Shown: positions 17,042 to 25,651 of the stretch, piece after piece | Position numbering within the stretch: position 1 is the stretch's first letter | How the letters are laid out: the number at the start of each line of letters is the position of its first letter | Source: Pelagibius sp040217155 | GTDB lineage: Bacteria > Pseudomonadota > Alphaproteobacteria > Kiloniellales > Kiloniellaceae | DNA: 64,000 bases | Direction: 5' to 3' | NCBI GenBank assembly: GCA_040217155.1 | Contig: JAVJNS010000014.1 | Location: 62,001-126,000 of the forward strand | Program-made: the position numbers and the translations under genes | The notes under the pieces: generated by a model | Told to the model about the DNA's origin: nothing | Seen by the model: the letters and a program-made list of their open reading frames with translations, nothing else | Database searches by the model: none

Positions 17042-18349
17042 ATGCCGATCGAATACCTGAAAAAAGCCGAGAGACGGCCAACCAGCGGCGAGGCCGATAC
17101 CCGCCGCATTGTCGCCGAGATGCTGGAGAGCATCCACGAAGGCCGAGAAGAACGTGTGCGTCACTATGCTGCTGAGCTCGACAGGTGGCGGGGAGATATC
17201 GTCGTTGGCCGCGAAGCCATCGAGGCGGCGGCGGCGCGGGTGCCGGCGCAGTTAAAGCAGGATATCGATTTCGCCTATGCCCGCGTCCGCAACTTCGCTC
17301 AGCGACAGCGCGACTCCGTTCAAGATTTCGAAGCCGAGCTGTCGCCCGGCCTCTTTGCCGGACAAAGGCTGATTCCGGTAAAGACCGCTGGCTGCTATGT
17401 GCCGGGCGGCCGCTATGCCCATGTCGCGTCGGCCATCATGTCGATCGCCACAGCCAAGGTGGCCGGCGTGCCGAACATCGTTGCCTGCTCGGTGCCGAGC
17501 GAAGAGCACGGCGGCATTCATCCCGGCATCGTCTATACGATGGATCTCTGCGGCGCCGACCACATTCTGAACCTTGGCGGTGTCCAGGGTATCGCCGCCA
17601 TGGCTTATGGCCTGTTCACCGGTCATCCCGCTGATATCCTCGTCGGACCTGGTAATCGCTTCGTCGCCGAGGCCAAGCGGATGCTTTTCGGCCAGGTCGG
17701 GATCGACCTCTTCGCCGGGCCAACCGAGATTCTGGTGATCGCCGACAAGACAGCCGATCCGCGCATCGTCGCTTCCGATCTGGTCGGCCAGGCCGAGCAC
17801 GGGCCGGACTCGCCGGCCTGGCTGGTGACCCTCGACCGGGGCCTTGCCGAGACGGTCTTGGTGTTGATGCCGGATCTCATCGCAATGCTGCCGGAGATGC
17901 AGCGCCGCTCCGCCGAAGCGGCCTGGCGCGACTACGGCGAGGTGGTGCTTTGTTCGTCCCGCGAGGAGGCGACCGAGGTCTCCGATCGCTATGCGCCGGA
18001 GCACTTGGAGGTGCAGGCCGGCGACCTGGACTGGTGGCTGCAACACCTGGCCAACTATGGCTCGCTGTTCCTTGGCGAGGAAACCACCGTGGCATTTGGT
18101 GACAAGTGCTCCGGCACCAACCATATCCTGCCGACCAAGGGTGCCGGCCGCTACACCGGCGGGCTGTCAGTGCACAAGTTCATCAAGACGGTCACCTACC
18201 AGCGCATGTCCCGCGAAGCCAATCGCGAGGTGGCGCAGGTGACGGCGCGCATTTCCCGTCTGGAAGGCATGGAGGGGCATGCGCGCACCGGCGACGACCG
18301 CCTGGCGAAGTACTTTCCGGAGGAAGTATTCGACACGGCTGTGGCGTGA
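17042..18349 (+). CDS. hpsN: HisD-like dehydrogenase, probable sulfopropanediol 3-dehydrogenase (HpsN)
   Basis: The protein has 435 residues of the histidinol dehydrogenase superfamily: CYVPGGRYAH (118-127), LVGPGNRFVAEAKR (about 200-213), FAGPTEILVIAD, and the zinc/substrate residues Gln250 and His253 in VGQAEHG plus the His of GTNHILPT. The opening MPIEYLKKA and the position with a TRAP transporter, an SDR and a zinc ADH match HpsN, which oxidises (R)-DHPS to (R)-sulfolactate with NAD. It is not likely the histidine-pathway HisD, because no his genes are adjacent. Its stop overlaps the next ATG by 1 nt. Confidence 0.8.
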   Translation: MPIEYLKKAERRPTSGEADTRRIVAEMLESIHEGREERVRHYAAELDRWRGDIVVGREAIEAAAARVPAQLKQDIDFAYARVRNFAQRQRDSVQDFEAELSPGLFAGQRLIPVKTAGCYVPGGRYAHVASAIMSIATAKVAGVPNIVACSVPSEEHGGIHPGIVYTMDLCGADHILNLGGVQGIAAMAYGLFTGHPADILVGPGNRFVAEAKRMLFGQVGIDLFAGPTEILVIADKTADPRIVASDLVGQAEHGPDSPAWLVTLDRGLAETVLVLMPDLIAMLPEMQRRSAEAAWRDYGEVVLCSSREEATEVSDRYAPEHLEVQAGDLDWWLQHLANYGSLFLGEETTVAFGDKCSGTNHILPTKGAGRYTGGLSVHKFIKTVTYQRMSREANREVAQVTARISRLEGMEGHARTGDDRLAKYFPEEVFDTAVA

Positions 18350-19119
18350 TGACGGCGCCGGCGGGACTCTTCGACCTGAGCGGCCGGGTGGCGCTGGTCA
18401 CCGGCGGCTCCAGCGGCATCGGGCGGCGTATCGGTGTTGCCCTGGCGGCGGCCGGAGCGGCCGTGGTGCTGGTCGCGCGGCGCGAGGCGCAGCTCAGTGA
18501 AGCGGTGGCGGAAATCAAAGAGGCCGGCGGCCGTGCGGCCGGCCTGGTCCGTGATCTTTGCGATCCGGCGGAGATGGGCAGCGTCGCTCAGGCTGCGGCG
18601 GTAGACTTCGGGGCGCCGGACATTCTGGTCAATGCGGCTGGTGTGAATTATCGCGAGGCGCCGGAGAGCATTACCCCGGAGACCTGGCAGCGCACCCTGA
18701 CCCTCAATCTCTCCATCCCGTTCTTTCTCGCCCGCGCCTGTGTCGGCGCCATGCGGCAGAAGGGTGGGGGCAGCATCATCAACATCGCCTCGCTGCAGTC
18801 CGAGCGCGCGTTTCCCAACGGAATGGCCTACGGCGCCTCCAAGGGCGGCGTGGCGCAGATGACCCGTGCCATGGCCGAGGCCTGGTCGCGCGATGGCATT
18901 ACCGCTAACGCCATCGCACCCGGCTTCTTTCCTACCGAGCTCACCGGACCGGTGTTCGAGGATCCGGAAAGGGTCGAGGCCCTGGCGGCGCAGACTGCCG
19001 TTGGACGCAACGGAAGACTGGAAGACCTCGACGGCGTTGCTATTTTCCTGGCCGCCCCCGCATCGACCTATGTCACCGGTCAGGTGATCTACGTGGATGG
19101 AGGCTTCACGGCAAAATGA
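18349..19119 (+). CDS. hpsO: SDR-family oxidoreductase, probable DHPS 2-dehydrogenase (HpsO-like)
   Basis: This 256-residue classical SDR has TGGSSGIGRRI (the NAD-binding glycine motif), NAAGVN, the catalytic Ser in NIASLQS, and Tyr-x-x-x-Lys in AYGASKGG. In DHPS catabolism HpsO and HpsP interconvert the enantiomers through the 2-keto compound so that HpsN can use both. The assignment rests on the gene order hpsN-O-P. The start codon overlaps the hpsN stop, and the stop overlaps the next ATG by 4 nt (ATGA). Confidence 0.75.
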   Translation: MTAPAGLFDLSGRVALVTGGSSGIGRRIGVALAAAGAAVVLVARREAQLSEAVAEIKEAGGRAAGLVRDLCDPAEMGSVAQAAAVDFGAPDILVNAAGVNYREAPESITPETWQRTLTLNLSIPFFLARACVGAMRQKGGGSIINIASLQSERAFPNGMAYGASKGGVAQMTRAMAEAWSRDGITANAIAPGFFPTELTGPVFEDPERVEALAAQTAVGRNGRLEDLDGVAIFLAAPASTYVTGQVIYVDGGFTAK

Positions 19120-20111
19120 AAGCACTGGTCTACACGGGCCCCGGCAACCTCGACTACCGTGACGTCGACGACCCTTCGCCGGCGCCGGGCGAATCGTTGC
19201 TGAAGGTCGAGGCCTGCTGCATTTGCGGCTCCGACATGCATGCCTTCCACGGCAAGGACGAGCGCCGCAAGCCGCCGCTCATCCTCGGCCACGAGGCAGT
19301 GGGTACAGTCCTTGAAGGCACGGCGCCGGGAAAGCGGATGGTGATCAATCCCCTTGTCTCCTGCGGCGCCTGCACCTTCTGCCGCGAGGGCCGGGCCAAT
19401 CTGTGCGGCAGCCGCCAGATGATGTCGATGAACCGCCCCGGCGGTTTTGCCGAACTGGTGACGGTACCGAACAGCAATATTCTAGAAGTGCCGGAAGCGC
19501 TTTCGTCGGTCGAGGCGGCCCTCACCGAACCGGCGGCGACGGCCTGGCATGGTGTCGTCATGGCGGCGCAAGCACTGCACCGTCCGCTGGCTGAAGCCCG
19601 GGTGAACGTTATAGGCGGCGGTGCCATCGGTCTGCTGGCGGCGCTCAGCCTGCGCGCTTTCGGCTGCGTCCGCGTCCGGGTGGCGGAGACCAACGCGCTA
19701 CGGCGAGAGACCGTTGCCGCCGAAGGCTTCAGCGTTTTTGACCCTCAGCAGAATGACCCCGGTGAAGCTTCAGCGGACCTGGTAATGGATGCCGTCGGCT
19801 ACGCCGCGACGCGGGAGGCGGCTTCCCGCTGGGTCGCCCCCGGTGGGGTCATCCTGCATATCGGCCTCGGCGACAACGAAGGTGGTCTCGACTTCCGCAA
19901 AGCCACCTTGCAGGAGATTACATTTATCGGCACTTACACCTATACCATGACCGATTTTGCTCAGGCCCTAACGGCGTTGGCCGCCGGCCGGCTGGGCAAA
20001 CTGCGGTGGGTGGAGCGCCGTCCTCTGGCGGGCGGGTTAGCTGCCTTTCAGGCGCTCGATAAGGGCCAGGTTGCCGCCGCCAAGATCGCCCTGGAGCCGG
20101 TGAGGAGTTGA
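19116..20111 (+). CDS. hpsP: Zinc-dependent alcohol dehydrogenase, probable DHPS 2-dehydrogenase (HpsP-like)
   Basis: The protein has 331 residues of the medium-chain dehydrogenase family: CICGSDMHAFHG (catalytic zinc), ILGHEAVGTV, and the structural zinc cysteines in CGACTFCREGRANLC. The nucleotide-binding motif is VIGGGAIGLLAAL. It overlaps the SDR by 4 nt and ends the operon. With the SDR it would racemise DHPS through dihydroxyacetone sulfonate; this role is inferred from context. No sulfolactate-cleaving genes (suyAB or others) are in the window, so the pathway must continue elsewhere. Confidence 0.78.
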   Translation: MKALVYTGPGNLDYRDVDDPSPAPGESLLKVEACCICGSDMHAFHGKDERRKPPLILGHEAVGTVLEGTAPGKRMVINPLVSCGACTFCREGRANLCGSRQMMSMNRPGGFAELVTVPNSNILEVPEALSSVEAALTEPAATAWHGVVMAAQALHRPLAEARVNVIGGGAIGLLAALSLRAFGCVRVRVAETNALRRETVAAEGFSVFDPQQNDPGEASADLVMDAVGYAATREAASRWVAPGGVILHIGLGDNEGGLDFRKATLQEITFIGTYTYTMTDFAQALTALAAGRLGKLRWVERRPLAGGLAAFQALDKGQVAAAKIALEPVRS

Positions 20112-20179
20112 TCCTCGGAGCTTTCGGCCTGTTTCGAACAAGAGTCTCTCTGACGGCGCTGGCTGCCGGCCGTTGCCGC

Positions 20180-20746
20180 TCAGTGGGCCAAAACCTGATC
20201 GAGCAAGATGGTTGCCGCGGCCTTCGCTTGTGCCGTCGCCTCGCGGCAGCCTTCGACCTGGGCAGTGACGATGGCGCCCTCTTTCAGGATCAATAGTTGA
20301 CGCGCCAGTGCCTTGGGCTCGGCCGCGCCAGCCAGGGCCGCAAGTTCGCTCAGATGGCCCAGCAGCTGAGCCTTGTGTGCCGCCGCCTGGATATGGATTG
20401 GGTGGTCCGGCTCCTGGAATTCGGAGGCCGCCTTGACGAAGAGACAGCCGCGGAACCCTGGCTCATCGCACCACTCACCCAGGGCATCGAACATGGCCAA
20501 CAACTGCTCACGCGGTGTCCCGCCGAGAGCCTTCATGCGGCGAAACAGCCAATCGCGGAATTGTGTATCGCGCAACTGAATAGCGGCCAGGATCAGGTCG
20601 TCCTTGCTGCGAAAGTGCTTGTACATTGAGGTTTTGGAGATTCCTGTTTCCACGACCAGCCGGTCCATGCCGGTGGCGTGAAAGCCATGGGCATAGAAAG
20701 CCAGCAATGCCTTGCCGACCAGTTCCTCGCGCTTTGTCGCACGCAT
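20180..20746 (-). CDS. TetR-family transcriptional regulator
   Basis: The protein has 188 residues. The N-terminal HTH includes ALLAFYAHGFHATGMDRLV and TGISKTSMYKHFRSKDDLI, a standard TetR DNA-binding domain. The C-terminal ligand domain (FRGCLFVKAASEF) resembles the LmrA/YxaF-like group. It is divergent from a DUF1348 pseudogene and convergent with the DHPS operon, so its original target may have been the decayed gene or may lie elsewhere. Confidence 0.9.
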   Translation of the reverse strand: MRATKREELVGKALLAFYAHGFHATGMDRLVVETGISKTSMYKHFRSKDDLILAAIQLRDTQFRDWLFRRMKALGGTPREQLLAMFDALGEWCDEPGFRGCLFVKAASEFQEPDHPIHIQAAAHKAQLLGHLSELAALAGAAEPKALARQLLILKEGAIVTAQVEGCREATAQAKAAATILLDQVLAH

Positions 20747-20930
20747 GAAAGTCCTCCTTCGTCATCCGCCCGAGTATAGCCCAAAGTGGCGGCCCGGGGC
20801 GCTTGCTCTCGGCACCCAAAGCCAATTTCGTCGACCGGGTGATCGACAAAGTGTACCGATCTGTTCATTTTTGCGGAAGAACGGCGATAGGCTGAGGGCA
20901 AACAGTTTTTACCCCCGTGGAGCCTTTGCG

Positions 20931-21678
20931 ATGAGCCAGAAACCGCCGCTGCCCTCCTTCACCCGGGAGACCGCCACGCAGAAGGTTCGCTTGGCCGAAG
21001 ATGCTGGAACAGCCGCGATCCGGGGCGGGTTCCGTGGGCATACAGCGAGGACAGCCGCTGGCGCAATCGTGCCGAATTCCCGCAGGGGCGTGCCGAGATG
21101 ATCGAGTTCTTGACCCGCAAATGGGTGCGAGAACTCGACTACCGTTTGATCAAGGAGCTCCGGACTTTCGCCGGCGACCGCATCGCTGTGCGCTTCGCCT
21201 ACGAGTGGCACGACGACAGCGTCCAGTGGTTCCGCTCCTAAAGCACTTTGCGCCCAATTTGAACCATTCTGCCGGAGCGGATTTGTGTCAGGACCAAGAG
21301 GATTTGGCGCCGGGCATAGCGGCGCTATGGTCAAGCCAAAGCCCGCCGGTACTGGCGCAAAGCCGCCCGGCCCCCAATGGGCCCTGGCGGGTTTCCGAGC
21401 GGCGGGCGCCCGCTGCGTCGGCAGGCTTGCCCGATGCGCCGCATCGCGCTTCGCCTGCCTCCTGACGGATCGCCGCACCGCTCGAAAACAGAATTGAGTC
21501 AAATTGGGCGCAAAGCGCTTTAGGCAACGAGAACTGGGAGTTCGACGCAGGGGGCTTGATGCGCCGACGCTTCGCCAGCATCAATGACTTGCCGATCGCC
21601 GCCGCCGACCGCAAATACCACTGGCCACAGGGCGCACGACCGGCCGACCATCCCGGTCTCTCGGAGCTGGGACTCTAG
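20931..21678 (+). pseudogene. DUF1348 (NTF2-like) protein, broken by a frameshift and an inserted repeat
   Basis: Three pieces together give a nearly complete DUF1348 protein. The first frame (from 20931) reads MSQKPPLPSFTRETATQKV up to about 21004. A single-base deletion at 21005-21006 then shifts the frame, and the second piece (WNSRDPGRVPWAYSEDSRW, then RKWVRELDYRLIKEL and FAYEWHDDSVQWFRS) runs to 21240. After a 280-bp inserted element, the last piece (GNENWEF, then FASINDLPI and DHPGLSELGL) ends with TAG at 21676. Two independent lesions show it is inactive. Confidence 0.88.
21241..21520. mobile_element. MITE-like element with ~32-bp terminal inverted repeats, flanked by TA
   Basis: The left end (AAGCACTTTGCGCCCAATTT, 21241-21260) and the reverse complement of the right end (AAGCGCTTTGCGCCCAATTT, 21520-21501) match at 19 of 20 positions, and the similarity continues for about 12 more bases. 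TA lies on both sides (21239-21240 and 21521-21522), as for IS630/Tc1-type target duplications. The 280-bp interior has no transposase. It interrupts the DUF1348 gene, which proves it moved. Confidence 0.85.
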
Positions 21679-21750
21679 GCGGCACGGGGTCTTCGGGTCA
21701 GCGGCCGGCGTGCCGATTGCGGCCTTCCGCCGCGCCTCTATACTGCGCTG

Positions 21751-22548
21751 ATGAACCAAGCCGCCGCGCCGCCCGAGAACAAGCAGGAAACCCTGCAGCC
21801 GGTCGACGCCGAAGCCCGGCGTTTGGCCCGGGAACTGTTGCGCAGCGCGCGCCACGGTGCGCTGGCAACCCTCGAGGCGCAGGGCGGCAGTCCCCTGGCG
21901 ACACGTACCGGTCTGGCAACGGACATGAATGGCGCGCCAATCTTGCTCACCTCCACTCTTTCAGCGCACACTCAGGCCCTGCTCGCCGACGCGCGCTGCT
22001 CAATCCTGGTGGGGGAGCCCGGTCGGGGCGATCCTTTGGCGCACCCGCGGCTCACACTTTTCGGCCATGCCAAACGTGTTGCTGCCGATGGCAGCGACGC
22101 GGCACTGCGTGTCCGGCTCAAGCGGCGCTACTTGGCGCGGCACCCTAAGGCGAAGCTCTACGTCGACTTTCCTGATTTCAGCTTTTGGCGCGTGGAGATC
22201 GCACGGGCCAGTCTCAATGGCGGGTTCGGACGTGCCTATGCCATGCGGCCGGAAGACGTCCTTGCAGACTTGACAGGGATTGAAGCTTTGCTCGATGTCG
22301 AGGCCGGCGTCATCGAGCACATGAACGCCGACCATGGCGATGCGGTGGCGTTCTACGCACGGGCCTTCTGCAACGCTGAGGCCGGGGAATGGAAGTTGAC
22401 CGGCCTGGATCCGGAAGGGCTCGACCTGCAGCACGGCGACCAAGTCAAGCGACTGTGGTTCGAGACACCGCTCAACTCGACGGCGGAGCTTCGGCCCCTA
22501 TTGGTGCGCCTTGCCGCCGCGGCGCGGGACAGTCTCGGCGCTGATTAA
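21751..22548 (+). CDS. HugZ-like FMN-binding/heme-utilisation family protein
   Basis: The protein has 265 residues. The N-terminal split-barrel domain (LLRSARHGALATL, then PLATRTGLATDMNGAPILL) belongs to the pyridoxamine-phosphate-oxidase-like fold. The C-terminal part, with VIEHMNADHGDAVAFYAR (about 190-207), is the DUF2470 domain found in HugZ-type proteins, some of which degrade heme. Binding of FMN or heme is inferred from the family. It ends tail-to-tail with dctM, overlapping by 4 nt. Confidence 0.82.
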   Translation: MNQAAAPPENKQETLQPVDAEARRLARELLRSARHGALATLEAQGGSPLATRTGLATDMNGAPILLTSTLSAHTQALLADARCSILVGEPGRGDPLAHPRLTLFGHAKRVAADGSDAALRVRLKRRYLARHPKAKLYVDFPDFSFWRVEIARASLNGGFGRAYAMRPEDVLADLTGIEALLDVEAGVIEHMNADHGDAVAFYARAFCNAEAGEWKLTGLDPEGLDLQHGDQVKRLWFETPLNSTAELRPLLVRLAAAARDSLGAD

Positions 22549-23918
22549 GGCGCGAAGAGCATCGTGATTTCCGGGAACAGTAGCACCAGCGTGAGTACCA
22601 AAAGCTGCAACGCAATGAAGGGTAGAAACCCCCGGAAGATATCGGGCAGGGTGATCTGCGGCGGCGCCACCGACTTCAGGTAGAATGCCGCCGGGCCAAA
22701 GGGCGGGCTGAGGAAACTCACCTGCATGTTCACGCAGAACAGGATGCCGAACCATACGGCAACGAAGCTCGGTGCGGCGACCAGCGCGCCGGTCAGGCCC
22801 AGTTCTTCGACCGGGAGCTTGAGGACAATGGGCAGAAAGACCGGCATGACCAGCAGCACGATGCCGACCCAGTCCATCAGGGCGCCGAGGATCAGGAAGA
22901 TCACCATCATCATCAGCAGAATGCCGAAGGTCGGCAGTTCGGTGCCGATAATGAGGTTGGCGACGTAGGTCGGCCCGCCGGCGATGGTATAGGCGCCGGC
23001 CAGGGCGGTGGCGCCGAAGGTGATCCACAGGATGGTGCCGGTCGACTTCCAGGTACGCATCAGCGCCTCCTTGAAGAGGCTCCAGGACATCTCGCGTCGA
23101 ATGACGATGATGATGAGCACCGCGACGACACCCATGCCGGCGGCCTCGGTGATGCCGGTAATGCCGCCGTAAATCGACCCCAGGACAACGAAGACCACGG
23201 AAAGCGGCGCGATCAGCCCGGGCAGGGCGCGCAGCTTGTCGGCCATGGTGACGCTCTCGCCGCCTTCGGGCAGGGGCGCCTGCTCGGGGTTCATCTGGGT
23301 GCGGAAAATGATGTAGGCGATGTAGCAGCCGCCGAGGATGAAGCCGGGGACGAAGGCGGCCTTGAACAGTGCGTGGATCGAAGTTTCAGTCACCAGGCCG
23401 TAGATGATCAGCACGATGGAGGGCGGGATCATGGTGCCGAGGCTGCCCGAGGCGCAGATGGTGCCGATGGCGAGGTTCTGGTTGTAGCCGAGGCGCAGCA
23501 TGTTGGGCAGGGCGATCAGCCCCAGCAGAACGATTTCGCCGCCGATGATGCCCGACATGGCTGCCATGATGATGGCCATGATGGCGGTGACGATGGCGAT
23601 GCCACCGCGGGTGCGGCTGAGCCAGACATTGAGACTGTCGAACATCGACTTTGCGATACCCGATCGTTCCATGAGACAGGCCATGAAGATGAAGAGAGGA
23701 ACGGATATCAGCACGTAGTCGGTCATCAGGCCGTACATGCGCTGGGCTAGGATGTTCAACGGCCCGGTGCCGAAGGAGCGGAACAGTAGATCCGGCCCGA
23801 ACTTCATCATCAGGACCGCTACGGCCAGGAAGCCGGAGGCAAAGCCCAGCGGCATGCCGATCGCCAGCAGAACGAAGATCCCGATGAGCAGGATCAGCGA
23901 GATCGTTCCGATATCCAT
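22545..23918 (-). CDS. TRAP transporter large permease subunit DctM (second system)
   Basis: The protein has 457 residues with about 12 membrane segments. Family signatures include VPLFIFMACLMERSG, AIIMAAMSGIIGGEIVLLG, the ASGSLGTMIPPSIVLIIYG loop and VSFLSPPFGPAAFYL. It is the large, mannitol/chloroaromatic-type DctM. It lies last in a dctP-dctQ-dctM operon that has no catabolic genes beside it, so the substrate cannot be told from context. Confidence 0.95.
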   Translation of the reverse strand: MDIGTISLILLIGIFVLLAIGMPLGFASGFLAVAVLMMKFGPDLLFRSFGTGPLNILAQRMYGLMTDYVLISVPLFIFMACLMERSGIAKSMFDSLNVWLSRTRGGIAIVTAIMAIIMAAMSGIIGGEIVLLGLIALPNMLRLGYNQNLAIGTICASGSLGTMIPPSIVLIIYGLVTETSIHALFKAAFVPGFILGGCYIAYIIFRTQMNPEQAPLPEGGESVTMADKLRALPGLIAPLSVVFVVLGSIYGGITGITEAAGMGVVAVLIIIVIRREMSWSLFKEALMRTWKSTGTILWITFGATALAGAYTIAGGPTYVANLIIGTELPTFGILLMMMVIFLILGALMDWVGIVLLVMPVFLPIVLKLPVEELGLTGALVAAPSFVAVWFGILFCVNMQVSFLSPPFGPAAFYLKSVAPPQITLPDIFRGFLPFIALQLLVLTLVLLFPEITMLFAP

Positions 23919-23953
23919 TAGATTCTGTCCCCCGGTCGCGACCCGCCAAGGGG

Positions 23954-24493
23954 TCAGTCGACGTATTCCTCGGCCACTTCCTCGGCGAGGTCGTGGCTGT
24001 ATTTTTCATCTTTCCAGTCGACGATCAGGTTCACCACTGCCTGGACCGCAATCAGGGTCACGGTGAGCAGAACCAGCGGCTTCATGGTCGCCGGGATCGG
24101 CGGATCCCAGGCGGTGCCGAAGGTTTCCCAGCGCATCAGCTTGGCCCAGGCCTCGTTGAAGCCGCCCCATACGATGGCGGCGGCGAAGAGAACGATCAGG
24201 AGCGCCGAGATGCTGTCGAAGACGCGCTGCCAGGACCGCGGGACCATGTCGTAAAGGATGTAGATGCGAATGTGGCCGCGCTGCTGCATGACATAGAGCC
24301 CGGCCAGCAGGTAGACCCCGCCGGCGGTCCACAGCGACATCTCATTGACCCAGTAAGTTCCGCTGCCAAAGACGTAGCGCATTACGACTTCGTAGAACAT
24401 GATGACGACGATGAGGGCGACCAGGAACATTGCAACGCGGCTGATCGCGATGCTGAAGCGGTCCATCCAGCTCCTAATCGGGTGTTCGACCAT
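23954..24493 (-). CDS. TRAP transporter small permease subunit DctQ (second system)
   Basis: The protein has 179 residues with four membrane segments. EVVMRYVFGSGTYWVNEMS and QRGHIRIYILYDMVP match DctQ proteins. It ends 35 bp before dctM. Its start is 141 bp after dctP; that gap holds an imperfect GC-rich inverted repeat (about 24577-24615) in the same position as the hairpin in the first TRAP operon. Confidence 0.92.
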   Translation of the reverse strand: MVEHPIRSWMDRFSIAISRVAMFLVALIVVIMFYEVVMRYVFGSGTYWVNEMSLWTAGGVYLLAGLYVMQQRGHIRIYILYDMVPRSWQRVFDSISALLIVLFAAAIVWGGFNEAWAKLMRWETFGTAWDPPIPATMKPLVLLTVTLIAVQAVVNLIVDWKDEKYSHDLAEEVAEEYVD

Positions 24494-24634
24494 CGGTCAA
24501 CTCCACCATGTGCAACAGGACTGCAGCCCGCACCATGTTAGCACGGGCAGGCTGCGCTTGGCCCGCAGCAATCGCGGCCCCCGCCAGGATTGTGAACCGG
24601 AGGGGGCCCGCGCTGCAGTTTCAGACGTTGGTGG

Positions 24635-25651
24635 TTACTTTACCAGACCGAGGGTCTTCAGGAAGGCCGTGTGGCTGTCGACCAGTGCCCGCGCTTCCGG
24701 GGTTTTGTCTGCCCAGCCCTGCCACGCCGCTTGGGCCGCCTTGCGGAAGGTGGCGCGATCTTCGTCAGACCAGTCGTAGAGGGTGACGCCCTTCTCGCGT
24801 AGGGCTGCCGCGGCTTCGTTGTTCTTCACCTCGAAGGTGAGAGCCGTCTGGAAGGCCAGCTTCTGCATGGAGACGTCGATGATGCGCTGAATGTCTTCCG
24901 GCAGAGCGTCCCAGGCATCCTTGCGAATCGCCAGGTGGTCGGAGGGCATGGAGTGGAAGCCCGGGTAGGTGGCATAATCAACGAGGTCGTAAAGGCCGAG
25001 ACCGACGTTGTTGGCGAGGCCGGAAGCGTCGGCGCCGTCGATAATGCCAGTCTCAAGCGCGGTAAAGATCTCGGTGAAGTCCATTACCACCGGCTTGGCG
25101 CCGAGTCCTGCGAAGATTTCCGTCTCCAGGCCCGGGGGCGAGCGGAACTTCCAATCTTTCAGGTCGGCGGGCCCGGCGATCGGCTTCGACGACGACATCG
25201 ATTCCTGGCCGTAGATCCACCAGCCGATCAGCTGCATGTTGTATTCGTTGTAGAGTGAATTTGCCGCCTCGCTGCCGCCGCCATAGTAGAACCAAGCGTA
25301 CTGCTGCCAGGGCGTGTCGTAGCCGCCCATGATGTCGCCGACGAACTGGAAGGCGGGGTTCTTGCCAGTCTGATAGGCACCGCCGGTCATGTCGCCGTCG
25401 AGGATGCCGCTGGCCGCCGCGTCGAAAGTCTCGACCGACTTCACCACCGAGGAGGAGAAGAACATTTCGATATCGAGACGACCGCCGGACATGGTTTCCA
25501 CGTCGTCGACGAACTGCTGGGCCAGCTTGCCCGAGACGGTCTCGGGCGCGTAGTGGGTCTGGATGCGCAGGGTATACTCTTGCGCCAGCGCCGAAGACAG
25601 GCCCAGCACCGAAGTTGCCGCCGCGACAGCGGCGATTTTCAATAATTTCAT
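24635..25651 (-). CDS. TRAP transporter substrate-binding protein DctP (second system, TakP/DctP-like)
   Basis: The ATG at 25651 follows a strong GGGAGGAAACA ribosome site and opens a Sec signal peptide (MKLLKIAAVAAATSVLGL, cleavage after ALAQ). The mature protein (about 315 residues) has the DctP fold with KDWKFRSPPGLETEIF and ETGIIDGADASG, resembling the subgroup that includes alpha-keto-acid binders such as TakP. The ligand is not determinable here. It is 338 residues in total; the frame extends upstream, but only the chosen start gives an export signal. Confidence 0.92.
   Translation of the reverse strand: MKLLKIAAVAAATSVLGLSSALAQEYTLRIQTHYAPETVSGKLAQQFVDDVETMSGGRLDIEMFFSSSVVKSVETFDAAASGILDGDMTGGAYQTGKNPAFQFVGDIMGGYDTPWQQYAWFYYGGGSEAANSLYNEYNMQLIGWWIYGQESMSSSKPIAGPADLKDWKFRSPPGLETEIFAGLGAKPVVMDFTEIFTALETGIIDGADASGLANNVGLGLYDLVDYATYPGFHSMPSDHLAIRKDAWDALPEDIQRIIDVSMQKLAFQTALTFEVKNNEAAAALREKGVTLYDWSDEDRATFRKAAQAAWQGWADKTPEARALVDSHTAFLKTLGLVK

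Noticed and set aside
16903..17175. 90-residue frame starting right after dctM
   Set aside because: It spans two operator-like palindromes and runs into hpsN in another frame; its sequence is not protein-like.
17042..18349. Histidine-pathway HisD
   Set aside because: There are no other early his genes beside it, and the TRAP-SDR-ADH context and N-terminus fit HpsN better.
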